Assembly: GCA_036429605.1 (NCBI GenBank)
Contig: CM071591.1
Location: forward strand, 992,001-1,056,000
DNA from: Cladobotryum mycophilum
Lineage: Eukaryota; Ascomycota; Sordariomycetes; Hypocreales; Hypocreaceae
Direction: 5' to 3'
DNA: 64,000 nt
The translations under genes and the position numbers were made by a program. A model generated the notes under the pieces. The model saw only the letters and a program-made list of their open reading frames with translations. It was not told the origin of the DNA and made no database searches. Shown one piece after another: positions 45,235-55,997 of this stretch (position 1 is its first letter; each line of letters begins with the position of its first letter).

Positions 45235-47726
45235 ATGGACCCAATTAACGCTTCCCTTTACTTCCCCGATGATGTGCTCCCCCCGAGGGCCACTACAGCT
45301 CACGGGAGGAACTACGCGTAGCAATCAACGCTTGGGCAGCGCCACGAGGCTATGCCTTTGTTATTGGAAGATCTAGGAAGACAAAGAATGGCAGAAGTGA
45401 AGTTATCTTCAACTGTGACCGCGGAGCAGGGCGCACACCTTCAGCTCTAGCCTTGAGGAGGCGTCAAACAGAAACGCGTCGTACAGGATGCCTCTTCTCC
45501 GTTACAGCAAAGGAAAGCCTAGATAAGACTATATGGAGTCTAAGGCATCGTCCTAGGGCTGACTTTAGTCAACACAATCATGAGCCAAGCATTAGCCAAA
45601 GGGCACATCCAACGCTTCGTCAGCTATCAAGTCTAGAGGGATCAACAGTCCAACGACTCGCCAATGCTGGCATTGCACCGAAGGAAATTAGATCTTATTT
45701 ACACTTGGATTCTGATATACTTGCTACACAGCAAGATATCTATAACTGTATTGCACGGGGCAAGCGGGACCTTGCTAGGGGTCAGAGCAATATGCATGCT
45801 CTTGCTAATCAGCTCGAGAGCGAGGGCTTCTGGAGTCGAATTCGCCTTGATGAGAGTGGCAGGGTTATAGCGGTTATATTTGCACATCCGCGGTCACTGG
45901 GATACCTCAAATCATATCCTGAAGTGCTTATATTGGACTGTACCTATAAGACCAATAAGTATATGATGCCTCTTCTTGATATAGTTGGTGTTGACGCTTG
46001 TCAGCGATCCTTTTATATTGCATTTGCATTCCTTAGCGGCGAGGAAGAGGACGATTATATATGGGCTCTCAAACAGTTACGGCTAGTGTATGAGCTTCAC
46101 GGGATAACCCTTCCATCTGTGATACTTACAGATCGCTGCCTTGCTTGTATGAATGCTATTTCCTCTCCCTCTTGTTTCCCTGGGTCAATCTCGATGCTAT
46201 GCTTATGGCATATTAATAAGGCAATTCTAACTTATTGTATGCCTGCATTTATTCAAGATAAAAATAACCCTCAAGGGTATGAAGAGTGGAAGGCATTTTT
46301 TACGTGTTGGCATGAACTTATAGCCTCACCGACTGAGGAGATCTATAACGAGAGGCTTGAGAAGTTCAAAGAGCATTATATCCCTAACTATATCAACGAG
46401 GTAGGCTATATCATAGAGACCTGGCTAGACCTCTATAAGAAGAGGTTTGTTAAGGCGTGGGTTAACCAATACCTACACTTTGAGCAATATGTTACATCTC
46501 GATGCGAGGGCATCCATCGACTCATCAAATCTCACATGAATGACTCGCAAGCTGACCTCTTTGAGGCCTGGAGGATCATCAAGCTTGTTCTATCTAACCA
46601 GCTTACCGAGCTTGAGGCAAACCAAGCTAGGCAGCATATCAGCACACCTCTTCGACTATCAGGTGTATTATACAGTAATATACGTGGTTGGATCTCGCAT
46701 GAAGCCTTACATCAGGTAAATGCTCAACGAGAGCGACTCTTGAAGGAATGTACTCCGTGTACAGGGGTCTTTAGTCTGACCCTTGGCCTGCCTTATGCTC
46801 ATACCCTTCAGGGTTTGCTAAAGCAAAATCAGCCCCTTCAACTATATCACTTCCATTCACATTGGCGCCTCCAACGCTCAGGAACGCCCCAGCTTATCAT
46901 TGAGCCTCGCAAGCAGTTTGATCGCATTGCGGCCAAATCAATGCTACCGCCAATGAGTACACAGCGTGAGCCCTCTGCATTTGAGTATATTGAGAAAGCT
47001 ACACAACCAAGGGCACAGTCAACGTGTTCAAGGTATCACGAGATTGGCCATACTATGAGGTCTAAAGCATACCCCTTACGCTATAACTATTTATCGCAGG
47101 CTCCTACCCAAGCCCCTACCATAACACACACAACAACACATACGTCTACTCGCTCTATAACCCGCTCATTATCACCGTCATCTCCGTCAAGCTCTATGGT
47201 ATCTGAGACCATATCTTATATAATAACTCATATAATAACTCGCATAATAACTCACGTGGTATTTCCTCCGGTGGCTAGCTCAGCAACTGCTCCTACGGTA
47301 AGCAAGCCAGCGGCGCCTGCTCTACGTACCGGTAACCCCCGTGCCATCTTCCAACGATACAAAGAAGCACGAGAGGCCTGGTATACCACATTGGATCGGG
47401 GAGCCTGTAAGACTAATCAACTATATCGAAAGGCTATGAAGCTGCCGGTGCGTTATAGCAAGGCGGAATATAATTGGTGCCTTGATTATAAGCAAATGGG
47501 CAGGCATTGTAAGGAGGGAAATCGTATTAGAGAGTGGACTAAGGAGGAGATGATAAGTTATCTTGATTGGGATAAAGCTGAGAATGAGCGGGTTGAACAG
47601 AATGTAGGGGTAGAGATGGCAAAGCAGCCTTTTTGGGGCGGCGTGGTATGCAAGAGATATGGGATGCTGCTAAAAGAGATCTTCAAGTACAAGAGAGCTA
47701 GTATAGAGATAGGAACCCCCCACTAA
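45235..47726 (+). CDS. MULE transposase (one apparent frameshift)
   Basis: From ATG 45235 the frame reads MDPINASLYFPDDVLPP. It continues after one added base at the C6 run 45279-45284 as the FAR1-like N-terminus SSREELRVAINAWAAPRGYA and FNCDRGAGRTPSALALRRRQ, together 830 residues. The MULE catalytic core follows: EVLILDCTYKTNKYMMPLLD (first Asp), PSVILTDRCLACMNAI (second Asp), CLWHINKAI and HFEQYVTSRCEGIHRLIKSH, the usual Glu region. The zinc knuckle near the C-terminus is degenerate: in CSRYHEIGHTMRSKAYP two expected Cys are Tyr. A later region is rich in Thr/Ser/Pro. Catalytic residues are present, so activity is possible if the break is an error and the knuckle is dispensable. Confidence 0.88.
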
Positions 47727-47931
47727 CATTTACAAAAGTAATATAAAATATGATTACTATATATCATTAGAAAAAGAAAATAAAGTCAAATCTCCGAGTA
47801 TAGTTCTGATAGTTAAAGAGCTTGATATGATGTAGCTATGGCTAAGTTCAAATATAAGGTTGAGTAAGCTCAGTAATTGTAAATACGATAACTAGAGGCA
47901 CAGCAATAATACAATATATTATTCTATAAGA

Positions 47932-48561
47932 TCACTGCGTTCCCTGCCATACCCATATAATATAGCCATTCTGATCAACGTTCCAAATATAAATACCTGA
48001 TCTCTCTACTGCCCGGAGAGTTGGCAGGTTGGTTATTATCCCCACAGCGGCAGTTGGCCACATCGTGCCTGGAACTATAACGTTCCTATTGCAGTAGGAA
48101 TCGTCGAGGATTTGAAGCCTATTTTGAGTCCAAATAGGAGACATATCCGGGTTAGGGCGCTGCTGCCGCTGATATAGAGTATCGTTGAGATACCCAATGT
48201 GCCACTCTCCTCTGAGTTGATATCCATATGGCAATGCCTCCACAGTCATAGGTTGCCCTTGGGGAGGATATTGAGTGGCTTGAGCTCTTGCAAGCGCCTG
48301 GGGGTCTGTATAGAGCATAGTGGGAGAGGTTGGATCTGTTGGCAAGGTGTTGATAGACCTCCAAATCTCAACCGGGAATGGCATTGTTGATGCATGATAA
48401 AGCTGATCTGGGGGGCGTGCTTGTTGGTTATTAACAATTGGCCGTAGAACAAACTGGTTATTGTTATTTACTGCCAGAGGCCCTGCTGGCGTTGCTGTGT
48501 TATCTACAAAGATGGGGATATCCCGAGGGTTCTGACGCTGACTTTGGCTGCGATTGTACAT
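47932..48561 (-). CDS. Accessory ORF carried by the MULE, function unknown
   Basis: The ORF encodes 209 residues (MYNRSQSQRQNPRDIPIFVD...) on the opposite strand to the transposase and about 200 bp beyond its stop, entirely inside the TIRs. The composition is unusual: rich in Asn, Gln, Pro and Tyr, with short aromatic motifs (LPYGYQLRGEWHIGYLND, GIYIWNVDQNGYIIWVWQ). No signal peptide, membrane segment or nucleic-acid binding motif is visible. Its length without stops and its sensible start suggest a real gene, passenger or helper. I do not recognise it. Confidence 0.6.
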   Translation of the reverse strand: MYNRSQSQRQNPRDIPIFVDNTATPAGPLAVNNNNQFVLRPIVNNQQARPPDQLYHASTMPFPVEIWRSINTLPTDPTSPTMLYTDPQALARAQATQYPPQGQPMTVEALPYGYQLRGEWHIGYLNDTLYQRQQRPNPDMSPIWTQNRLQILDDSYCNRNVIVPGTMWPTAAVGIITNLPTLRAVERSGIYIWNVDQNGYIIWVWQGTQ

Positions 48562-48809
48562 CTTTGCAATGTTATTAATAAAGCAATAAAGGGCTTATTC
48601 TAAGAGAAAGAGCTTCTTTATATATTACACGCGTTGAAGTGATTTATACGCATTGTGATGGCTGTGATGGTATTCATGCCCTTGGGCAGGCTGATACACT
48701 GCTAATAAGCAATACATAATTAATTAAGAAGCTCCGAATCACCCTCCCTCTGTAATTGTAAGAGCAAAGGCTGCTTCTGTGAATTGAAGAGAGGGATCTC
48801 TCTTATACA

Positions 48810-48909
48810 CACATATGCTTATTATATAAGATATCTTATTTGCACCGGGGGGCGGTGCACGAGTCACGTGGTTTTATTTGCACCGTCCCCGGTGCAGGTA
48901 TGGGCTCCC
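48810..48909 (-). repeat. Right TIR of the MULE
   Basis: Reverse complement identical to 45024-45123 across all 100 bases that I compared. Confidence 0.95.
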
Positions 48910-48918
48910 ATTGTTCAG
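48910..48918. repeat. Right target-site duplication of the MULE
   Basis: ATTGTTCAG, matching 45015-45023. Confidence 0.95.
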
Positions 48919-48977
48919 CGATGTCTTAATAAGCAAGGGTTGTGTGACGCTTCTCGCCCCTTCGAACTTTGCAAGTA

Positions 48978-49022
48978 AGTCAGACCACCCAGGTCCCGAC
49001 CACCCCCACTTTCCGGCCACCT
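48978..49022. repeat. Left TIR of the Fot1-like element
   Basis: 45 bp, preceded by TA; inverted copy at 50787-50831. Confidence 0.93.
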
Positions 49023-49102
49023 CAAAACACCACACATCACAAGGAACGCAGCGGAATCATATGAACACAACAGCATCACAACTGTTTTTTTGGTGTTTTT
49101 TT

Positions 49103-50687
49103 CTATTCTAGATAAAATTCATAACATAGGTCTTGCAAGCTGTATGAAGAAATCAATTCTGCAGCCCGGTTCGGTGCCAATAGCTCTCTGTAACGCTTCC
49201 TTGTTGCAAGAACATCCTTGATCCTAATAAATCGACTGTTCAAGTCTTCTGTGACCTTTTGCCTCTTCCGGGGCCGGTAAACATGAACAAGATGCTCTAG
49301 TTCCTTGATTTTGGCATCAGCTTCGGCCAGCTTGGTGTTTTGTTGGTCTAGACCTTTGCCAATCTTCCTGAATAGTAGCCGGATCGCAGGGTCGTCCAAG
49401 TGGAATAGATCCACAAGGCCACGAAGCTGCTGGGACCTTGTTGGGGTAATAAAAACAATTGTCTTAGGTTCCCTGTTCTCTTGGGCTTCTAACGGCACCA
49501 ATTTCGGCGTTTCTGGAACTTGGGTTTGGCCCCTTTGGTTCTCAAGAAGAAGACGGCTCAACAGAGGTTTGGCCGGGTTAACTGGCCACAACCCAGAGCC
49601 AAGGAACCCGTTTTTGATGTTTTTTAATGTCAAGGCTGCTAGACGAGCTGTATGATAACAACATAGGAACGTCATCTTGCCCGCGGGCGAGGAATCAAAG
49701 GCATCTGGGTATTTCTCTATAGCTCTGCGATAGGCTGTCTTGACGGGCGAAAAAATCGAGATATCAAGAGGTTGAAGAACATGAGATGTATGTGGAGGTA
49801 AAAATAAGATATATATGTTGTTTCTGTAGCATTCGTACATAAAATCATCGGTTGTATGACTCCCGTGGCCATCAACAACCAGAAGAACTCTTGGGCTTGA
49901 TCTATTCCTTGTCTGGGGGATAAAGACCTCTCGTAGCCAAGCTACGGCTGTCTCGTTGTTTGTCCAGCCCTTAGAAGTTGCAGCAAATTGCCAATTTGCT
50001 AGAAAACTCATCTCGTCAGGGAACCATTGTTGTTGAACGGTCTGGCCCTTGAAAACAACCAACGGACTAAGAGCCCGACCTGTTGCTGAGATACACTCGA
50101 TGATTGTGGTCCAACAACGCGTTCCAGGTTGTTTTTTATCGTCTGACGAACTGATGAGCTACCAAGGACCAGACCATTAGTTCCCTGGCCTTCTAGGATC
50201 CCAGTTTCATCCATATTATATCGATTTTCTGGGGGATGCCCTTAATCAACGGTAGCTCCAGCAGGTAAAAGAAATCCTTGATAATCTTAGTCGTAGCCCC
50301 GTTGATGCGTACAGAATCCATTTGCTTGCCTCTGATAGTCTTAACTTCCGGGTTTCTAGCTAAAAAACCGGTCAACCACCGTTTTCCAAGTGGTCGTTGG
50401 TCACCACTAGCCTCGATGATCCGGGTTGCAAATTCCTTGAGTCTCTTATGTGTTGGTGGCAGCCCTAGGGAGGCTTGGCCAAGAACCCACTCACGGAGGT
50501 GTATTTCTTGTTCCTTGGAAAGCCTCTGAAGGTGCTCCATAGCAACTGCCTTTGTTGCTGAACCTTTTATCCGGTCTGAAAGGGTTGTCCTAGGGACTCC
50601 CCACTTGAGGCAAGCCTCGCGCAGAGATGAGCCGTCCAGAACAGCTTGTATGGCATATTTGATATCATTTTCAGTATAACGAGGCAT
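49103..50687 (-). CDS. Fot1/pogo transposase (two apparent frameshifts)
   Basis: The start at 50687 reads MPRYTENDIKYAIQAVLDGS, the psq/CENP-B N-terminal helix-turn-helix, followed by the second HTH with GKRWLTGFLARNPEVKT. The DDE_1 core has Asp 1 in NMDETGILEGQG, Asp 2 in RVLLVVDGHGSHTTDDF and Asp 3 in SHVLQPLDISIFSPVK, i.e. DD35D-like spacing. A basic tail follows (RKRQKVTEDLN). Frame changes occur near the plus-strand G5 run at about 50231-50235 and at the T6 run at about 50123-50132. One added base at each gives a 528-residue product, which is the normal size, so the element may be intact. If the breaks are real it is dead. Confidence 0.88.
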
Positions 50688-50786
50688 GAGGATTCCAAAA
50701 ATCTAATTATCTTTTTGATACGATAAGAATTGGTAGAGAAAATGCGGTTGGAATGATATAGGTCATGAGGTGGTTGGACGTAAATT

Positions 50787-50831
50787 AGGTGGCCGGAAAG
50801 TGGGGGTGGTCGGGACCTGGGTGGTCTGACT
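50787..50831. repeat. Right TIR of the Fot1-like element
   Basis: 45 bp, followed by TA; inverted copy of the left TIR. Confidence 0.93.
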
Positions 50832-50833
50832 TA

Positions 50834-51885
50834 AAAGCGACTGAAAGGCGAGAGACGGCGCGGCGCGAAGGAAAGACCAGTTGAACCGGGTGTCCGATTG
50901 TGTGTACCCCTTTGGTAAATATACGTAGTGATACGTACTGATACTCGTTGGCTTTAGGTTGTGTTTGCTAATATTACAGTTGGAGGCATGACGTGCTCAG
51001 TGTGACCAATAATTCCAACGGCAACCAATGATCCAACCGAGAGGAGCGGACGTGCTCGGGTTGAATGAGTGGATGGGCCAGGCAAAGGGTATTCAGAGGT
51101 TGTTGTTTCTCGGATGTTTCCCAGACTAGCAATGCCCCATAATTAACCGGTCATCCCCACTGTTCATTCGTTTATCTTAACCGCTTGCAGCAAAGCCAGG
51201 CGTCCTAGCACGAAGTCTTCAGGGCTCCCTTTGCCCTAGAGCCCGCTAATGCAGAGCTTCGGGCCCCTGTAAGACTAGGACCCCCTCACTAAAGCTTCCT
51301 CTAAAGCCCACCGAAGCCCACCGTAGCAAAGAGCCCGATCTCCAAGACGTGCCCGACCCGGCTGCAAGCACTCCTCCCTGCCCCAGAAGCTGCCCACTTT
51401 CCATGTTGTGCACCAACTCTAACCCCAAAATGTCACCCGCCGAGTTGGTTGTCGGAAGCAGACCTGCGGATAAGTCTGGACTGAGGTGGTGTCTTCACCC
51501 AAACCTAGACATGGATGGGCTGATACAGCTCAGACGCATAATGCACCTTATCAACTATATCAGCTAATAAAACATACATATTTATTAAATCCTACGACAG
51601 GCCATAGGGTATCAGGGATTCCAAGACGGTCCACTCTTTCTCCTCCCCCTCCATCAGAGCCCTCTAGTCATCTGTTGTTGGGTGTGTGCACTCCAACCAA
51701 CATTAGGTGCTTGACGGAAAGACCTTTACACGGCTCCTGATATCCGCCCCCTGTCATGCCTGCCGTTGGACCAGATGTTGAAAAGCAACGGCGTCCTCTC
51801 TTATCGTTGTAGGATCCTTCAGCCTCTCTCTTTGTTTTCGCACCCAACGGTTCTTCAGACTTGATCACAGCTATAACCTGTCGAC
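50834..51885. other. Intergenic, promoter of the MFS gene
   Basis: About 1 kb right of the Fot1-like element. It once belonged to the region upstream of the DUF829 gene, before the insertions. No gene seen; pyrimidine-rich leader before ATG 51886. Confidence 0.45.
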
Positions 51886-53583
51886 ATGTCTACCGAAAAG
51901 CACAGCGATATTGAAACATCCGGCAGCTCTCAGGGGCAGAGCCAAGATGGAAACTGGTCGCCGCCCACTGACATCATCGGTGCTCTCGACTGGGACGGCC
52001 CTGATGATCCAGACAACCCCATGAACTGGCCGTCATGGAAGAAGATTCTCCACAGTGCCATACCTGCAATCTACTCTTTCGGCCTGTAAGTTTGGCTCAT
52101 TACTTCAACCATCATCAACTCAACTTACATATCCTCTAGTGCGACTTGCATCTCCACCTTTGTTGCCGCGATTCCAATCATTCAGCTGCAATTCGATGTC
52201 AGCAGAACCGCCTCCCTTATGGTCGTATCCTTATATACTGTCGGCTTCGTCATCGGTCCCTGTATCGCCTCCCCTTATCCGAACTGTACGGACGTCGCTG
52301 GATCTACTGGACAAACTTCCCGATGCTCGTCATTTTCAATTCCATCGCAGTCGCCTCGGACAACTTCAAGGTGCTTGTCATATTCAGGTTTCTCGCTGGC
52401 GTGGGCGGTTCTGGCGTCTTGGCCGTTGGTGCTGGTACTCTTTCGGATCTATGGAAACCCCAACAGGTTGGCCGAGTAGCCATCGCCTACATTCTCGCCC
52501 CATTTCTTGGTCCTAGTATAGGTCCTTTAATCGGAGCGTATACTCTCCATGAATATCACAATCATTGGAAATGGGCAGTATGGGTTGTTCTCTGCATTCT
52601 GGCCCCTGTCGGTATCTCTCTCCCCTTTATGAAAGAGACCTCCAAGGAACGCATCTTATATGCACGAGCCAAGACGCGCGGTCACCAATTCCCGGAAGAA
52701 ACCTTTTCAGTGACACTGAGCAAGATTGGCAAGGGTTTTCTTAAGCCGTTGCACATGTGTGTTGCCGAGGTAATTTTTTGCTTCCTTCTTTGTGGCGACC
52801 CCGTCGAACTGTTTTCTAACTCAGTGCACAGCCGGTTGCCATTTGCATAGGCCTCTATACTGCCTTTAGTTTCGCCATGGTATTCTCTTTCTTTGGCTCA
52901 TACGCATACGTCTACACCAAGGTCTACCATTTCAACATGCGACAGATTGGCCTCTGCTACATTCCTGTCATTATTGGTAGGTGCTGAACCTAACAACTCT
53001 CTCGGCCGTGATACTGATGGTGTCGCCTACAGGATTTCTCTTTGCTGTCGCAACCTTTGGCTTTTTTGATGCCACCAAATACCGTAAAGAGGCCATCAGA
53101 ACCAACAACAGAGTGGCACCAGAGTTCCGCCTTTATTCGGCGCTGGTTGGCTGTTGGCTGGTTCCAATTGGACTTTTCGTAAGTCAGCTTCTCCCTAAAT
53201 GCGATCCGAACTTCCTAACATGAGACCCTTAGTGGTATGCATGGGCACCACACGAGAATGTGCACTGGATTGTGCCGGTCCTGGCAGGCTTCCCCTTTGG
53301 TTGGGGTACGCTCGCCAACTTCCTAGCTTGCATGGCCTACATCGTCGATACCTATGGGACGGCAAACGGAGCATCTGCTGTTGCCGCCAATGGAATACTT
53401 CGATTCCTGCTAGGAGCAGCATTCCCCTTGTTCATCTTTCAAGTATACCAGAAGATGGGTATTCACTGGGCTGGAAGCTTGTTCGCTTTCATCAGCGTTG
53501 CCTTCATCCCTGTGCCCTGGATCTTCTTCTTGAAAGGCCCGGAGCTGAGGAAACGAAGCCATTACTCAACCGCCACATACTAA
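51886..53583 (+). CDS. MFS transporter, drug:H+ antiporter type (one apparent frameshift)
   Basis: Five exons: 51886-52085, 52140-52769, 52832-52976, 53033-53178 and 53233-53583. Phases agree once one C is added to the C4 run 52271-52274, giving 490 residues. The polar N-terminus contains WDGPDDPDNPMNWPSWKK, the common opening of the fungal DHA1-type multidrug family. Twelve hydrophobic segments follow. Motif A is in the loop LSELYGRRWIYW, and the motif-C-like end is GAGTLSDLWKPQQVG...APFLGPSIGPLIGAY. The C-terminal half has the usual large central loop (KETSKERILYARAKTRG). It lies at the start of the PKS-P450-monooxygenase group, which fits export of the product or self-protection. The frame break looks like an error. 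Confidence 0.9.
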
Positions 53584-54138
53584 ATGTCGATCATAGGACG
53601 GAAGCAATCCATGGTTCGCTAGGGAATACTTACATATTTAACCGTACAAATCGTTGAATAGAATCTTGGAAGGTAAGGGATACTACAACATTATACAAAA
53701 AGACTTCTTCAACTGATCAAAATGAGGGTGTGTCTGCGCGAATTCGGGGCTGTGTCCTGGTGATCGTCTGGAGGTTAATTATGATGACCTATTTTTAAAA
53801 TAGAATGTAATATTAACTTCATGTTTGTATTGAAGTCCCGATCGGAAGGGGTTGCATTAATGTCTTCAAGCACCATACAACGAGGAATGAAGATAGGGGG
53901 AATGATCATACGAGACGACGTGATCAAGTTTACTTGAACGCCGCACATTTTTCACAAGACATACAAAGGTTTATCAGTAATTCAGAATCTAGGTCAACTC
54001 CATTTTAATTTATTTCTATTCAGAAAGCTGTACTTCCCGTCTAATGTCGCTCTAGTGGTCTGAGCTCGCCCACCTCAAATCAGCCCACTATTTATATATC
54101 AGTTCACCATGCATAATTCTATGTATGCACAGTCAAAG
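53584..54138. other. Intergenic between convergent genes
   Basis: About 550 bp, AT-rich; shared 3' region of the MFS and monooxygenase genes. Confidence 0.5.
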
Positions 54139-55997
54139 CTAATTCTTGCTAATTGCTCGTTGAGCAATGATCCAGTGTGACTTGTTTACGAAGCGATGAA
54201 ACCACAGCCAGTATGGGGCTGATGGCTATTAGTATTATGTCTCAATCGGAGAAATGAACAGACTCACTCCATGGATACACGGTATGGTTCCAACCGTCCT
54301 TGGTGACGTAAAAGGTATGGCAATCTCTGCCCCAGAAACCGCGCTGGCAAGCTGCCTGTACACGACTTACATAGGACTGCTCTGCTTTGGGATCAACTTC
54401 GATCGTGTCTACTTCGCCTGTGATGAGCGGGGCTGAAACTTTGAGGATGAGTGCGGTTGTAGCCTCGATGAACCAGATGAGCGATTGATGTCTGTCTAGT
54501 CGTTAGTGGCCTGATGCGCTGGGTCGGGAATGAAAGCTTACCCCGAAGATACATTTGGTCCTCGAATGGAGAAGAAGTTGGGGAAGCCATTCATTGCACA
54601 ACCTTTGTAGCAGCTAGGTCCGCCGGCGATTTCCCAGTGCTCTGAGGGTACGAGACCATTGCGTCCTTGGATGGGGTAGTAGAATGTGTCTGCCTTGAAG
54701 CCATAGCAGAGAATAATGATGTCCGCCTCGTACTTTTTGCCAGATCCCGTGATGACGTGATTTTCGCTCAGAGAAGAGACGGTGTCCTGAACGACCTCAA
54801 CTTTGGGATCTTTGAGGCACTGGAGGTAGTCCACTGAGAAGACTATGCGCTTGCAACCTGGTGTGTACTGGGCAACATGTTAGTATCGGCCGGGGGATGG
54901 TTGAGAGCGTAACAAACATCTGGAGTGAGAATAGGCCAGTATTTCTCTGGGACATGGCATTGCTTCAGGTGTTTCTTTGCCATGCCGCTGATGCGACGGC
55001 CCAGAATGGGATAGAATGCCTCGACAATGGCAAATGTGAGGTGCTGCAGGCAGAGGAACATGAAGGGGAAGTAACTAAAGAATGCCCTGAGGCTCTTGGG
55101 CACTTGGGGGTTTGGTCGATTGAGAATCCAGTGAGGTTCCTTGAAGTATGTTAGCAAAGGTCCTTGTATCGCATCAAGGGTATCGCTTACTCTCTGGATT
55201 TGGGTGCATTTCTTGACATCTTTTAGGATGTTGGGGACGACTTGTGTCGCAGTGCCTATCAAGAATTAAAAAGAGGTTCAAGGCTTGAGAATTCATTTCT
55301 GTTTTTACTTCCTGTTCCCAGCACGACCACATTCTTGCCCTTCAGGTCCAGATTCTCAGGGTACTTGCAGGCATGGATTATCTCCCCTGGAAGCTTTCCT
55401 TCCCTGGCACTTCAAAGTCCTTGGGATCAACCTGATGACCGATTGCTCCGATGAGGACCTTGCATTCCTGTGTATATGTTTCGCCCGTATTGACGTTTTG
55501 TAGCTCAACGGTCCAAGTCTTGCGGTCTTCATTCCAGATGCCGTTGATCCAGCTCATGTTGTACTGAACATGCTTGTGGATGTCGAATCTGTCGGCGACT
55601 CTTCCCAGGTAGGCGTTCATCTCTGCTCTACTAGGGAAACAGCGCGAGAAGTTGGGCTCGGGGGCGTAGGAGAGTTGGTAGATGAAGCCAGGGATATCTA
55701 CGGCCTTTTTTTGATAGTATAGTTAGTCGGTGTTGCGCAGTTCGTCAAGGGGGAAGTACACACGCATCCTGGGTCTGGCTCTTCGTTAGTATGCTTTCAA
55801 CAGAACCAGAGATGCGAGTTTTACTGACAGTTATTGTCGTACCAGGTGCCTCCAAGGGCATGGTTCCGCTCGTAGATGACAAAATCGTCAAAATTCAACT
55901 TTCGCTTCAGTCCGCAGGCCATGTCGAGGCCTGCGATGCCGGCGCCAACAATGATGACTTGCCTATATGGCAGAGCGTATGCTGTTTTTGTTGACAT
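54139..55997 (-). CDS. Flavin-dependent monooxygenase, Baeyer-Villiger/FMO type (one apparent frameshift)
   Basis: Eight exons: 55829-55997, micro-exon 55764-55774, 55309-55704, 55191-55255, 54918-55139, 54542-54867, 54268-54491 and 54139-54218, together 497 residues. The N-terminal FAD Rossmann motif is VIIVGAGIAGLDMACGLKRK. The 11-nt micro-exon completes GGTWYDNN-YPGC-AVDIPG, the conserved FMO/BVMO segment. The NADP-binding region is NVVVLGTGSTATQVVPNILK, and the C-terminal part has GPNVSSGHQSLIWFIEATTA. One G is missing in the frame at 55384-55387 (plus-strand C4). The BVMO fingerprint FxGxxxHxxxW corresponds to FQGEIIHACKYP, where the final Trp is replaced by Tyr-Pro. The enzyme probably inserts or adds oxygen to a polyketide intermediate. 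It is divergent from the P450 at 57185. Confidence 0.88.

Larger units (their letters stand above)
45024..48909 (+). mobile_element. Mutator-like element (MULE), 3,886 bp, apparently complete
   Basis: Bounded by 100-bp inverted repeats that I find identical base for base (45024-45123 and 48810-48909) and by a 9-bp duplication, the normal MULE size. Inside are a Hop-type transposase gene (+) and a second ORF (-) in tail-to-tail orientation. Identical TIRs and a perfect duplication indicate a recent insertion. It landed 99 bp upstream of the DUF829 gene start. Confidence 0.95.
48978..50831 (-). mobile_element. Fot1/pogo-type (Tc1-mariner) element, 1,854 bp
   Basis: 45-bp inverted repeats, identical on inspection (48978-49022 and 50787-50831), starting AGTCAGACCACCCAGG and flanked by TA on both sides (48976-48977 and 50832-50833). 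The size and single transposase fit Fot1. It sits 68 bp from the right end (including duplication 59 bp) of the MULE. Confidence 0.95.

Noticed and set aside
45453..45455. TTG start for the MULE transposase
   Set aside because: The reading frame continues upstream through the conserved FAR1-like domain; ATG 45235 plus one base is better.
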